From: Mobilitalea sibirica
Lineage (GTDB): Bacteria; Bacillota; Clostridia; Lachnospirales; Lachnospiraceae
Length of the DNA: 64,000 bases
Direction: 5' to 3'
Assembly: GCF_015999265.1 (NCBI RefSeq)
Contig: NZ_JAEAGR010000008.1
Coordinates: forward strand, 62,001 to 126,000
Shown here: piece by piece, positions 1 through 9,091 of the stretch
How positions within the stretch are numbered: position 1 is the stretch's first letter
How the letters are laid out: every line of letters starts with the position of its first letter
Notes under the pieces: model-generated
The model's database searches: none
Told to the model about the DNA's origin: nothing
The model's input: the letters and a program-made list of their open reading frames with translations, nothing else
Translations under genes and position numbers: made by a program

Positions 1-83
1 AGCATGTTGGAATGACTCCAAAAAAATATCAGGAACGTTGTTTTAGGGAGACTGAAATTAGTAGAGAGAATCGTAAGACGTAG
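1..83 (+). CDS. AraC-family regulator, C-terminal tail (partial)
   Basis: Reading from base 3, the frame encodes HVGMTPKKYQERC and then a short basic tail ending in TAG at 81-83. The G-M-T-P-x-x-Y motif is the hallmark of the end of the second helix-turn-helix of AraC/XylS regulators. Only the last 26 residues lie inside the window, so the ligand domain and target are unknown. Confidence 0.7.
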   Translation, partial: HVGMTPKKYQERCFRETEISRENRKT

Positions 84-164
84 AAAGATAAAGAATAGGT
101 TTATAGAATTAATTATAATATTACAGCTTTAGTGGCTGAGATGATCGATATAGGAGGGTAAGAA

Positions 165-743
165 ATGAATATGGATAGAAACTGGACGGTATTATTCATT
201 GGTGGGGCTTCGGGAACAGGTAAATCAAGTATAGCTTATGAGATTGGCAGATACTATGGTGTGAATGTCATGGAAGTAGATGATGTTCACCTAGCTGTAG
301 AAACGGTTACTACAAAGGAGAGTTTTCCTGCAATACATTATTGGAATACTGGTGTAGATTGGAGGAAGATCGGTGTTGAGGGCAATGTAAATTGGTTGAT
401 TGATGTAAGCAAAGAATTGATTCCGGTTTTAAAAGAACTTGTAAACAGGCACATTGAGGATCAAGTACCTATTATTATTGAGGGAGATTTTATCGACCCC
501 GAATTTACAATATCATTCGATAATCCGGAGGTAAAATCCATCTTTTTGATAGAACCAGACGTAAATCAAATAGTAAAGAATTATCTATCAAGAGAAGGTG
601 GAGAATTACAACATTACAGAGCGGAAATAAGTATTGTTTATGGTAAATGGATTGCAGATACTTGTAATCAGAATAATATTAGAGTGATTGAGGCAAGACC
701 TTGGGATACTGTTTTAGAGAGAGCTATTAAAAGTTTGCTGTGA
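165..743 (+). CDS. P-loop kinase, 2-phosphoglycerate-kinase-like
   Basis: This 192-residue protein is probably a small cytosolic phosphotransferase. A Walker A motif, GGASGTGKSS, lies at about residues 13-22, and MEVDDVHLAV at about 35-44 is the usual second strand of nucleoside/2-phosphoglycerate kinase P-loop proteins. IIIEGDFIDP near residue 105 fits a substrate-binding strand. The ATG follows GGAGGG by six bases. The substrate cannot be read from the sequence. It stands alone, followed by a gene-poor gap. Confidence 0.6.
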   Translation: MNMDRNWTVLFIGGASGTGKSSIAYEIGRYYGVNVMEVDDVHLAVETVTTKESFPAIHYWNTGVDWRKIGVEGNVNWLIDVSKELIPVLKELVNRHIEDQVPIIIEGDFIDPEFTISFDNPEVKSIFLIEPDVNQIVKNYLSREGGELQHYRAEISIVYGKWIADTCNQNNIRVIEARPWDTVLERAIKSLL

Positions 744-1156
744 TGGAAGGCGGCCCCCCTTTTCTTTAACGATATACATTGTAAAATACTTGGATTTCAC
801 AGCTAAATACTGAAGAAGCAGGGAAAAAAATTTATGATTTATATGTTAGGAGAATCATTACATGGAAAGAATTCTAACCGGAACGTGTCAGGTGTTATAA
901 AAAGAAAGCGTGATAATACGATAGGATGTTTTATCAGAATACCGGATGATTTTAAATATGATGCTTGGAATTGTGATTATAAGGCATATATTGATACATT
1001 AAAGGTGTAAGTTCATAAACTCAAATAATACATGAAAAGTCAAATAAAAACCTATCATTAAAAGTAATTAGAATGCTTGTCTACTTTTAATGAAAGATGT
1101 AAAATGATAGAAATAGATAGTTATTAATATAATAATTAGGGTAGGTAGGATAAATT
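744..1156. other. gene-poor gap with decayed coding sequence
   Basis: This AT-rich spacer holds no confident gene. One frame encodes LNTEEAGKKIYDLYVRRIITWKEF before a stop, and a second frame continues with a 58-residue ORF (834-1010). The shift from one plausible frame to the other suggests the remains of a frameshifted gene. Confidence 0.4.
834..1010 (+). pseudogene. 58-residue ORF, possible gene remnant
   Basis: The ORF runs from ATG 834 to TAA 1008-1010 and contains IRIPDDFKYDAWNCDYKAYI, a hydrophilic sequence I do not recognise. No convincing ribosome site precedes the ATG. An overlapping frame just upstream also looks protein-like, so this may be the 3' half of a frameshifted gene. It could equally be a chance ORF. 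Confidence 0.25.
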
Positions 1157-4087
1157 ATGCAAAAGCATGACATTGAGCAAATGGTAAAAGGCTTTGAAAC
1201 AGCCTTTATTAATCAAAATAGCATATCAAATTTAGCATATAAACCTCAGTTTATATCAAATAACTATAAAGAAGGTAGAAAAGTTTTGTCCTCCATTGAG
1301 GATGAGCTTTTAAAATGTGAACAGTTCTATATAAGTGTTGCATTTATTACAATGAGTGGCTTAACTCCATTGCTACAAACCTTAAAAGAATTAGAGACGA
1401 AAGGGATACCAGGTCAGATATTAACTACCGATTATCTTAGCTTTAGTGAGCCTAAAGCGTTACATAAACTAGCAGAGCTTAAGAATATAGAATTAAAAAT
1501 GTATTGTACAGATGAAGCCGAAGAAGGGTTTCACACCAAGGGATATATTTTTAAAGAAGATGAAATCTACAAAATCATTGTTGGAAGCTCTAATATTACT
1601 TTGGGAGCGTTGACGAAAAATAAAGAGTGGAATACAAAAATCATTTCTACAAGGCAGGGTGAATTTGCTGATAATATTGTTGAGGAATTTAATACCCTAT
1701 GGAATGCAAAATCAACAAAAAGCTATTCGGATTTTATAGAGAGTTATACCGTAAGCTATGAGCTGATAAAAAAGCAGAAAGCAATCGCAAAACAATATGA
1801 AATTCCTTCTATCGAACAATATAGATTACAACCCAACAAGATGCAGGTTGAATTTGTGTCTAATTTGCGCAAACTTAAGGATGTTGGAGAAGAAAAGGCG
1901 TTATTAATTTCTGCTACGGGCACAGGAAAAACCTATGCTTCGGCATTTGCTTTACGAGAGGAAAGTCCGAAGAAGGCATTGTTTGTTGTACATAGGGAAC
2001 AGATCGCAAAGCAGGCAATTAAAAGCTATAAAAAGGTATTTGGAAATACTAAGAGGTTTGGTCTGATATCAGGTACGTCTAAAGATTACGAGGCTGAATA
2101 TCTATTCTCCACTATGCAGATGATGGCGAAACCGGAGGTAAGAGAAAGGTTTGCTAGAGATGAGTTTGAATTTATCATTATTGATGAAGTACATAGGGCC
2201 GGTGCAGAAAGCTATAAAAAAATCATGGAATACTTTCAGCCGAAGTTTTGGCTTGGTATGACTGCAAGTCCTGATCGCACAGATGGCTTTGATATATATA
2301 GGTTATTTAATCATAAGATTGCATATGAAATCAGATTACAACAGGCATTAGAAGAAAATCTGTTATGTCCATTCCACTATTTTGGCATTACGGATTTAGA
2401 GATAGACGGTGAAGTGTTTGATGATACAACTGGCATTAGAAATTTTGCAAGGTTGGTATGTGATTCCCGTGTGGATTATGTGATTGAGAAAGCGAATTAT
2501 TATGGTTATAGCGGAGAACGGGTAAAGGGCTTAATTTTCTGTAGTAGAAAAGATGAGGCAAAAGAGTTATCTGCTAAATTCAATGCACGGGGTTATCATA
2601 CAGAGTTCCTATGTGGTGAGGATTCGCAAGAATGTCGGGAAGAATGCATCGAGCGTCTAACTAACGACGATAGGACGGATACGTTAGATTATATATTTAC
2701 TGTTGATATATTCAATGAAGGTGTTGATATACCGGAAATAAATCAAGTGATCATGCTAAGACCGACAGAAAGTCCGATTGTATTCATTCAGCAGTTAGGA
2801 CGTGGTCTTCGTAAGGCTGAAAATAAGGAGTATGTTGTTATCCTTGATTTTATAGGTAATTACATGAATAACTTCATGATTCCGATTGCCCTATCTGGAG
2901 ATAGGACGTATAACAAGGATAATATCAGAAGATATTTGTTGGAGGGAGAAAGAATTATTCCGGGATCGTCTACGATTCATTTTGATGAGATCTCGAAGAA
3001 GCGGATATTTAACTCGATTGATGCGGCTAACTTTAGTGATATTAAACTTATTAAAGAGAATTATACTAAGCTTAAGAATAAATTAGGTCATATTCCAAGT
3101 CTGAAAGATTTTGATGATTATGGGGAAATGGATGTGCTTCGAATTTTTGATAACAATTCATTGGGTTCCTATTATAAGTTTTTAGTAAAATACGAAAAAG
3201 ATTATAAGATAAGATTAAGTGCTTCGGAGGAAAAGTATATAGAATTTATATCGAAAAAGCTAGCCTCCGGAAAAAGAATTCATGAACTGGAATTATTAAA
3301 TCGTATGCTGGCTTATCGTTCCGGTTTAATTGGCTTGTTAAAACAGAAACTGGCTTACGATTATAATATTTCGATGGAAGAAAAAACAGTAAAAAATGTT
3401 GTTAATGTTATGACCAATGAGTTTCCTTCCGGAACAGGCAAGAAAACTTTTGAGGAGTGTGTATTCCTTGAACCGGACGGGGATGATTATAGGGTCAATA
3501 ATTCATTTGCTAGAATGTTAGATAATCCGGAGTTTCTAGATATATTAAAGGAATTAATATCATTTGGTATATCCAGAAATAAACGAGATTATGGAAATCG
3601 CTATCAGGATACCAATTTTGAATTATATCAAAAATACACTTATGAGGATGTCTGTCGATTACTAGAATGGGAGACAAATGAAGTGCCATTAAACATCGGT
3701 GGCTATAAATATGATTCTAAAACGAAAACATTCCCTGTATTTATTAACTATGATAAATCAGATGATATTCAGGCTACGATTAAATATGAGGATCATTTTG
3801 TTACACCGAATAATCTGATAGCTATTTCAAAGAGCGGTAGAAATGTACAGTCAGAGGATATACAGAACTTTCTCAATGCACAGGAACGAGGCATTAAAGT
3901 GGAATTGTTTGTTCGGAAAAATAAAGATGATAAAATTTCAAAAGAATTCTATTATTTAGGACGCATGCATGCTACCGGAAATACAAATGAAATTATCATG
4001 GCAAATACAGATAAAACTGCAGTTGAGATAGAGTGGGTTCTTGATACCCCTGTACGGGAAGATATATATGAGTATATTACAAAATAG
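1157..4087 (+). CDS. PLD nuclease-SF2 helicase-DUF3427 fusion protein
   Basis: This 976-residue multidomain protein resembles restriction-like helicases. Residues about 30-200 form a phospholipase-D-type nuclease domain, with HTKGYIF near 125 and then GSSNIT, which is one HKD motif. An SF2 helicase core follows: Walker A ATGTGKT (about 253-259), DEVH (about 343), MTAS, and QQLGRGLRKA (about 545). The C-terminal 350 residues match the arrangement of DUF3427 proteins. It is followed 18 bp later by a NUDIX hydrolase, a pairing I know from other bacteria. A role against foreign DNA is inferred from the architecture and from the neighbouring defence genes. Confidence 0.85.
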   Translation: MQKHDIEQMVKGFETAFINQNSISNLAYKPQFISNNYKEGRKVLSSIEDELLKCEQFYISVAFITMSGLTPLLQTLKELETKGIPGQILTTDYLSFSEPKALHKLAELKNIELKMYCTDEAEEGFHTKGYIFKEDEIYKIIVGSSNITLGALTKNKEWNTKIISTRQGEFADNIVEEFNTLWNAKSTKSYSDFIESYTVSYELIKKQKAIAKQYEIPSIEQYRLQPNKMQVEFVSNLRKLKDVGEEKALLISATGTGKTYASAFALREESPKKALFVVHREQIAKQAIKSYKKVFGNTKRFGLISGTSKDYEAEYLFSTMQMMAKPEVRERFARDEFEFIIIDEVHRAGAESYKKIMEYFQPKFWLGMTASPDRTDGFDIYRLFNHKIAYEIRLQQALEENLLCPFHYFGITDLEIDGEVFDDTTGIRNFARLVCDSRVDYVIEKANYYGYSGERVKGLIFCSRKDEAKELSAKFNARGYHTEFLCGEDSQECREECIERLTNDDRTDTLDYIFTVDIFNEGVDIPEINQVIMLRPTESPIVFIQQLGRGLRKAENKEYVVILDFIGNYMNNFMIPIALSGDRTYNKDNIRRYLLEGERIIPGSSTIHFDEISKKRIFNSIDAANFSDIKLIKENYTKLKNKLGHIPSLKDFDDYGEMDVLRIFDNNSLGSYYKFLVKYEKDYKIRLSASEEKYIEFISKKLASGKRIHELELLNRMLAYRSGLIGLLKQKLAYDYNISMEEKTVKNVVNVMTNEFPSGTGKKTFEECVFLEPDGDDYRVNNSFARMLDNPEFLDILKELISFGISRNKRDYGNRYQDTNFELYQKYTYEDVCRLLEWETNEVPLNIGGYKYDSKTKTFPVFINYDKSDDIQATIKYEDHFVTPNNLIAISKSGRNVQSEDIQNFLNAQERGIKVELFVRKNKDDKISKEFYYLGRMHATGNTNEIIMANTDKTAVEIEWVLDTPVREDIYEYITK

Positions 4088-4105
4088 ATTAACGGGGAGA
4101 TAAGA

Positions 4106-4492
4106 ATGAAAAAGATTGAAGTTGTGGCAGCTATTATCAAAGACGGAGATAAAATATTAGCAACACAAAGAGGGTATGGAGAGTTCGCCGGTAGTTGGGA
4201 ATTCCCCGGAGGCAAGATGGAAGAAGGGGAATCAAGGGAAGATGCCTTATGTCGGGAGATAAAAGAAGAACTTGAGGTAGATATTAAGGTGGATGATTAT
4301 CTACTGACAATAGAGTATGATTATCCAAATTTTCATCTGACCATGCATTGCTATTTTTGTCATGTGGTTGAAGGAGTAATTAATTTTGTGGAGCATACAT
4401 CGGGGCGCTGGTTAGAAAAGGGAGAGCTAGATACAGTTAAATGGCTTCCTGCGGATTTGGATGTGGTTGAGAAGTTGATGGGGGTTTTATAA
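4106..4492 (+). CDS. NUDIX hydrolase, MutT-like (deoxy)nucleoside triphosphate pyrophosphohydrolase
   Basis: At 128 residues this is a typical MutT-size enzyme, hydrolysing (d)NTPs, often oxidised ones such as 8-oxo-dGTP, to the monophosphate and pyrophosphate. The NUDIX box is intact: GGKMEEGE, then REIKEEL, at residues about 35-56. WEFPGGK just before it is the usual substrate-binding strand. It lies 18 bp after the PLD-helicase gene and was probably co-transcribed, since a strong terminator follows at 4513-4539. Whether it is a housekeeping sanitiser or part of a defence pair is open. Confidence 0.85.
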   Translation: MKKIEVVAAIIKDGDKILATQRGYGEFAGSWEFPGGKMEEGESREDALCREIKEELEVDIKVDDYLLTIEYDYPNFHLTMHCYFCHVVEGVINFVEHTSGRWLEKGELDTVKWLPADLDVVEKLMGVL

Positions 4493-4512
4493 TTGATTAA
4501 TACGATTACACT

Positions 4513-4539
4513 ATGGCACCTAGTAGGTGCCATTTTTTT
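4513..4539 (+). terminator. Rho-independent terminator after NUDIX gene
   Basis: A perfect 9-bp stem (ATGGCACCT/AGGTGCCAT) with a 3-base AGT loop is followed by seven T. It closes the helicase-NUDIX operon. Confidence 0.9.
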
Positions 4540-4719
4540 GCATGTGCTGATAATGAGTGATAAAACTCAGAAAGACACCGAAAAAGTACCGAAAAAAGTA
4601 AATGATTGTAGAATTGTAGAAAATGTAAATGATTGTAGAATTATATTGAAATTACTCAATTATAAATATATAATGGAATATAATGTAACTTATATTGGGT
4701 TTTGATGGAGGAGAAAAGA

Positions 4720-5577
4720 GTGAAGTTATCATATGTTTCAATTTCAAAATATAGAAGTATCACTACTGCACATAAAATCGACTTATCTAATCTTACAGTT
4801 TTGTTGGGACAAAATAATGAGGGAAAGACTTATGTGTTAAAGGCTATTGATTTAGGCATGGAGATATTGCGAAGCATGGAACTTTTACAAAAGAGAAAAC
4901 GCAGTATCAAACAGTTATATGATTGGCAAGAAGACTTTCCATTATCGCTGCAAACATCAAAAAAGCTACATAATAAGAATACAGAAGTACGAATGGATTT
5001 TTCAATGAATGAAGATGAAACTATTGAGTTAAACAATATCATTCGCTCTAATATCAATGGTGCTTTGTCAATATACATCAAAATTGGTGAAAGCAATTCA
5101 CTTTCTGTAACAATTCCAAAGAGAGGTAAAAACGCTAAGGCTTTGTCAGATAAGATAATTCCTATTAGTAGATTTATTTGTAATAAGTTTGATGTTCAAT
5201 TTATTCCTGCTGTAAGATCTGAAACGGATGCATATAGCGTTATATCTGAATTAATTAATTTGGAATTATCAAGTATTGAGGATCAAGTCTATAAAGACTC
5301 GTTAGAATATATTGAAAAAATTCAACAGGAAAAGTTAGTTTTGTTAGCCAAAAGAGTAAAAACACCACTTGTACAGTTCTTACCGCAAATTAAATCAGTA
5401 AATCTATATTTGACCGATCGAATGAGAAAAGGCAATTCTATTTCTGGAAAAATAGTGAACATGGATATAGATGATGGAGTATTAACTAGTTTGTCAAATA
5501 AGGGAGATGGGGTAAAAAGTTTATCTACAATAGCAATAAGATTTAATATATTGGGAGGGCGAATTAATGTATATTAG
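4720..5577 (+). CDS. AAA/OLD-type ATPase N-terminal half (truncated ABC-like ATPase)
   Basis: This is an ABC/OLD-type ATPase of about 285 residues that stops early. YRSITTAHKIDLSNLTVLLG leads into Walker A GQNNEGKT near residue 35 (GTG start). LSNKGDGVKSL near the C terminus is the ABC signature. The protein ends 19 residues later, where Walker B and H-loop should follow, so alone it has no complete ATP site. GTG 4720 is preferred because GGAGGAG lies six bases upstream; ATG 4705 is possible. The 3' end overlaps the next OLD gene by 11 bp. It may be a degenerate paralogue or a heteromeric partner. Confidence 0.7.
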   Translation: MKLSYVSISKYRSITTAHKIDLSNLTVLLGQNNEGKTYVLKAIDLGMEILRSMELLQKRKRSIKQLYDWQEDFPLSLQTSKKLHNKNTEVRMDFSMNEDETIELNNIIRSNINGALSIYIKIGESNSLSVTIPKRGKNAKALSDKIIPISRFICNKFDVQFIPAVRSETDAYSVISELINLELSSIEDQVYKDSLEYIEKIQQEKLVLLAKRVKTPLVQFLPQIKSVNLYLTDRMRKGNSISGKIVNMDIDDGVLTSLSNKGDGVKSLSTIAIRFNILGGRINVY

Positions 5578-7204
5578 TAAGGTGATAATACATAATTTTA
5601 AATGCTATAGAGACTTTGAAATAATACTTAAAGAAGGTTTGAATATCTTAGTGGGAGACAATGAGGCAGGAAAGTCGACAATACTTGAGGCTATTAATTT
5701 AGCTCTTACAGGACTTATCAATGGTAAGAGTATATGGAATGAACTTACACAATATTTGTTTAATAAAGAAGTTGTTGATGAATATTTAGCGTCATTAATG
5801 ACATCTACAACAAAGGAGCTTCCATTTATAATGATTGAAGTATATTTCGGAGGAGAAGAAGTGCCATTAATGAATGGTGATGCAAATAGTGATAAGGATA
5901 ATAGTGCAGAGGGATTTTCCTTTAAAATCGCTTTTAATGATAAATATTCCGATGAGTATGAAGCTCTAATAAAGCAGGCAGACTTAAAAAGTCTACCAAT
6001 AGAATATTATGATATTACTTGGACAACATTTGCGCGAGATTCAATTACAATCCGTAGTATACCATACAAATCATCATTAATAGATTCATCAGAATGCAGA
6101 TATCAAAGTGGTAATGATCTTTATTTATCAAGAATAATAAAGGGAAATCTTGAACCTGAAGATATAACGTCAATTGCACAAGCCCATAGAAAAATGAGAG
6201 ATTCTTTCATGTGTGAGCCTTCTATTGAAACAATAAACAAGAAAATCAATCAAAGTACAAGTTTGACAGAAAAGAAAATAACATTGTCTGTAGAATTGGT
6301 AACGAAAAATGCATGGGAAAATAGTTTGGTTACTCAACTTGATGAAATTCCATTTAATTATATAGGGAAGGGAGAACAGTGTGTTGTAAAAACAGAATTG
6401 GCTTTTGCTAAAAAGACAGCAAAAAATGCTGGTATTATTTTGCTAGAAGAACCTGAAAATCATTTATCTCATACAAGGTTAAACCAATTAATTAAATGTA
6501 TTTCAGACCAGTATTCTGAAAAGCAGATACTCATTTCAACACATAATAGCTTTGTAGCTAATAAACTGGGATTAGAGAATCTTTATTTATTGGATAATAT
6601 GAAAGTAATAAGGTTCTCTGAACTTTCTGTTAAAACCTATGACTTTTTCAGAAAAATCGCAGGATATGATACATTACGATTGATTTTATGTAAAAGGGCA
6701 ATTTTGTGTGAGGGTGATTCAGACGAGTTAGTTATACAAAAAGCATATATGCAGTTAAATGAAGGGAAGCTACCCATTCAAGATGGTGTTGAAGTGATTT
6801 CTGTAGGTATATCCTTTCTGCGTTTTTTGGAATTAGCAGATTGTTTGAAAAAAAATATTGTTGTTGTGACAGATAATGATGGTGATATAGATGCTATTGA
6901 TAAGAAGTATAGCAATTATTTAGGTCAAAATTCAAAAGATTATGTTAAAATCTGCGTAGATAGATGTGTAGATTCTGGTAATCTATTAATTGGTAATAGC
7001 TATTATAATTATAATACACTAGAACCTAAGTTATTAAAGGTAAATGGACTAGAAAAACTGAACCGTATATTTGAAACAAATTATACCGATGAAGATGAAT
7101 TGAGAAAATATATGAAACATAATAAGACGGAATGCAGTTTGAAAATTTTTGAGTCAACCGAAATAGTAGAAATGCCAGAATACATTTTGGAGGCCATAAG
7201 ATGA
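5567..7204 (+). CDS. OLD-family ATP-dependent endonuclease (GajA-like)
   Basis: These 545 residues match class 2 OLD nucleases, ATPases fused to a TOPRIM nuclease. Walker A is GDNEAGKST (about 30-38). GKGEQCVVKTELA is the signature, IILLEEPENHLS the Walker B with its two Glu, and STHNSF the H-loop. The TOPRIM domain follows, with ILCEGDSDEL and VVTDNDGD supplying the metal-binding acids. The gene overlaps the truncated ATPase upstream and the UvrD-like gene downstream (ATGA). OLD plus UvrD in tandem is the Gabija arrangement, where GajA cuts DNA when nucleotide levels fall. Assignment to Gabija itself is an inference. Confidence 0.82.
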   Translation: MYISKVIIHNFKCYRDFEIILKEGLNILVGDNEAGKSTILEAINLALTGLINGKSIWNELTQYLFNKEVVDEYLASLMTSTTKELPFIMIEVYFGGEEVPLMNGDANSDKDNSAEGFSFKIAFNDKYSDEYEALIKQADLKSLPIEYYDITWTTFARDSITIRSIPYKSSLIDSSECRYQSGNDLYLSRIIKGNLEPEDITSIAQAHRKMRDSFMCEPSIETINKKINQSTSLTEKKITLSVELVTKNAWENSLVTQLDEIPFNYIGKGEQCVVKTELAFAKKTAKNAGIILLEEPENHLSHTRLNQLIKCISDQYSEKQILISTHNSFVANKLGLENLYLLDNMKVIRFSELSVKTYDFFRKIAGYDTLRLILCKRAILCEGDSDELVIQKAYMQLNEGKLPIQDGVEVISVGISFLRFLELADCLKKNIVVVTDNDGDIDAIDKKYSNYLGQNSKDYVKICVDRCVDSGNLLIGNSYYNYNTLEPKLLKVNGLEKLNRIFETNYTDEDELRKYMKHNKTECSLKIFESTEIVEMPEYILEAIR

Positions 7205-8307
7205 TGAATAAGTTAATTATTGCTGCTGCCGGTTCTGGAAAAACAACATATTTGGTTAAAAGTGCATTACAAGAATCTGATAATATATTAATAACAACAT
7301 ATACAATTGCTAATGAACAAGAAATAAGGAAGAAATTTATCGAGCTAAATGGCTGTATACCTCACAATGTAATAATTAAAACATGGTATGCTTTCCTTTT
7401 GCAACATGGCGTAAAACCTTTTCAAGGAGTTTTATTGGATAAAAAAATAACTGGCATGGTACTAGTAAATCAAAAATCCGGGGTTAAATATATGAGTAGA
7501 AGAGGACCGGTTTATTATAGTGAAGGCGAGTTATATGGATTTTACTTTACTAAAGAAATGAAAATGTATTCTGATAAAATCTCTAAGTTTGTATGTAGAT
7601 GCGAAGAAAAGACTGGGGGAGCTGTAATAAAGCGTATCAGCAGATTATTCTCAAAAGTATATATTGATGAAGTTCAGGATATGGCAGGATATGATTTAGA
7701 GTTAATTAAATCGTTGTTAAAATCAGATTGTGATTTGACTATGGTGGGGGATCCTCGACAGGTTACTTATCATACTCATAATGAAGCAAAAAACAAGAAG
7801 TATACAGTCGGTAATATCGAAGAGTATATAAAAAATGAGTGCAAGCATATAGAGTGCTTATTTGATAAAGAAATATTAAATGACTCATATAGAAATAATA
7901 AAAGTATATGTTCATTTTCATCTATGCTCTATCCAGAGTATGAAGAGACTGGGACAAAGGTATTCGAAAAAACCGGTCATGATGGGATTTTTCTTATAAG
8001 ACTTGATGATGTAGAGAAGTATTTGGCTAAATATAACCCTATGCAACTTCGTGAGAAGAGAACAGTAAAAGTTGTAGATAACTATCCAGTTATTAATATG
8101 GGAGAATCAAAAGGTTTAACATTTGATAGAGTTTTAATATATCCAACTGCAACAATGAAAAAATGGATGAACAATCATTCGAATGAACTAAAACCTAAGA
8201 CGAGATCACAGTTTTATGTAGCAATAACGAGAGCTAAATATAGTGTTGGAATTGTTTATGATTATGATGATCAAATAAAGATAGATGGAATAAAGAAATT
8301 TATATAG
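7201..8307 (+). CDS. UvrD/PcrA-like SF1 helicase (GajB-like)
   Basis: This compact 368-residue SF1A helicase begins with Walker A AAAGSGKTTY (about 8-17). TTYTIANEQEI is motif Ia, YIDEVQDM the Walker B (DEVQD, as in UvrD), VGDPRQVTY motif III, SYRNNKSI motif IV, and FYVAITRAKYSVGI motif VI. It is shorter than typical GajB (about 490 residues) and lacks much of the 2B region. The start overlaps the OLD gene stop, so the two are translationally coupled. In Gabija the helicase partner senses or processes nucleic acid for the OLD nuclease. Confidence 0.82.
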   Translation: MMNKLIIAAAGSGKTTYLVKSALQESDNILITTYTIANEQEIRKKFIELNGCIPHNVIIKTWYAFLLQHGVKPFQGVLLDKKITGMVLVNQKSGVKYMSRRGPVYYSEGELYGFYFTKEMKMYSDKISKFVCRCEEKTGGAVIKRISRLFSKVYIDEVQDMAGYDLELIKSLLKSDCDLTMVGDPRQVTYHTHNEAKNKKYTVGNIEEYIKNECKHIECLFDKEILNDSYRNNKSICSFSSMLYPEYEETGTKVFEKTGHDGIFLIRLDDVEKYLAKYNPMQLREKRTVKVVDNYPVINMGESKGLTFDRVLIYPTATMKKWMNNHSNELKPKTRSQFYVAITRAKYSVGIVYDYDDQIKIDGIKKFI

Positions 8308-8482
8308 AAATGTGAGTTGTAGAAAGTAGATAAAAGTAAGAATGACTTGAAATTAGTGATGGTCTAGTAATATTCAACAGATGTAAGCAAAACTTGTATT
8401 ATAATGTTTTGAATGTGAAGATAGTGAAGATATCTAAATTAAGTAAAAAGAGAATATAACGTTTTATATAAGGAGATACGAT

Positions 8483-9085
8483 ATGTTCATAACTTTCGAT
8501 GGACCGAATGGAGTGGGTAAAACTACTATTATTAATGAAGTGAAACGAGCAATGGAGGTAGATGGATATAAAATTTTCATTACCAGAGAGCCTTCTGACT
8601 CTAATATTGGTCAATTTATAAGAAATTCCGAAGAAAAATACAATTCTTATACGTTGGCGAATCTCGTGGCAGCTGATAGACATAATCATATTAAGGAAGA
8701 AATATTGCCGCAGTTAGCTAAAGGGGTTATTGTTTTATGCGATAGATATATAGCATCATCATTGATTTTACAGGTTCTTGATGGATTAAGTGCGGTTGAA
8801 GTGATGAGAATTAATACATCTATACTTAAGCCGGACATATGTTTCATATTATTGGCAAAAGAAGAGACGATAAATTATCGTTTAGCTACAAGGAAGTGTT
8901 TAACAAGATTTGAAAGAGAGTATACGAGTAAAGATGAATTGGAGTTAAGTAGAAAAGCAGCAGATTACTTATCAACAGAAAGTTATAATGTTAAATTAAT
9001 TAACACGGATCAAAAACTTTCAAATTCTGTTGAAATTATAAAATCAAATTTATTAAATCTTATAAACGGCCTACCAGGGGGGTGA
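8483..9085 (+). CDS. thymidylate-kinase-like P-loop kinase
   Basis: The 200-residue protein has the dTMP kinase layout: Walker A FDGPNGVGKTT (residues 4-14), TREPSD near 35 as the TREP thymidylate motif, and CDRYIASSLILQ around 85 as the DRY/S phosphate-acceptor site. The region around RLATRKCLTRFE is a shortened LID. Housekeeping tmk normally sits near holB. Here the gene heads an operon with radical SAM, glycosylase-like and HD genes, so a specialised nucleotide kinase is likelier. The start has AAGGAGATAC just upstream. The substrate (dTMP or a modified pyrimidine nucleotide) is not known. Confidence 0.72.
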   Translation: MFITFDGPNGVGKTTIINEVKRAMEVDGYKIFITREPSDSNIGQFIRNSEEKYNSYTLANLVAADRHNHIKEEILPQLAKGVIVLCDRYIASSLILQVLDGLSAVEVMRINTSILKPDICFILLAKEETINYRLATRKCLTRFEREYTSKDELELSRKAADYLSTESYNVKLINTDQKLSNSVEIIKSNLLNLINGLPGG

Positions 9086-9091
9086 CTTATA

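Noticed and set aside
4493-4705. 70-residue ORF after the NUDIX gene
   Set aside because: It covers the terminator hairpin and an internal repeat AAATGATTGTAGAATT and has no ribosome site.
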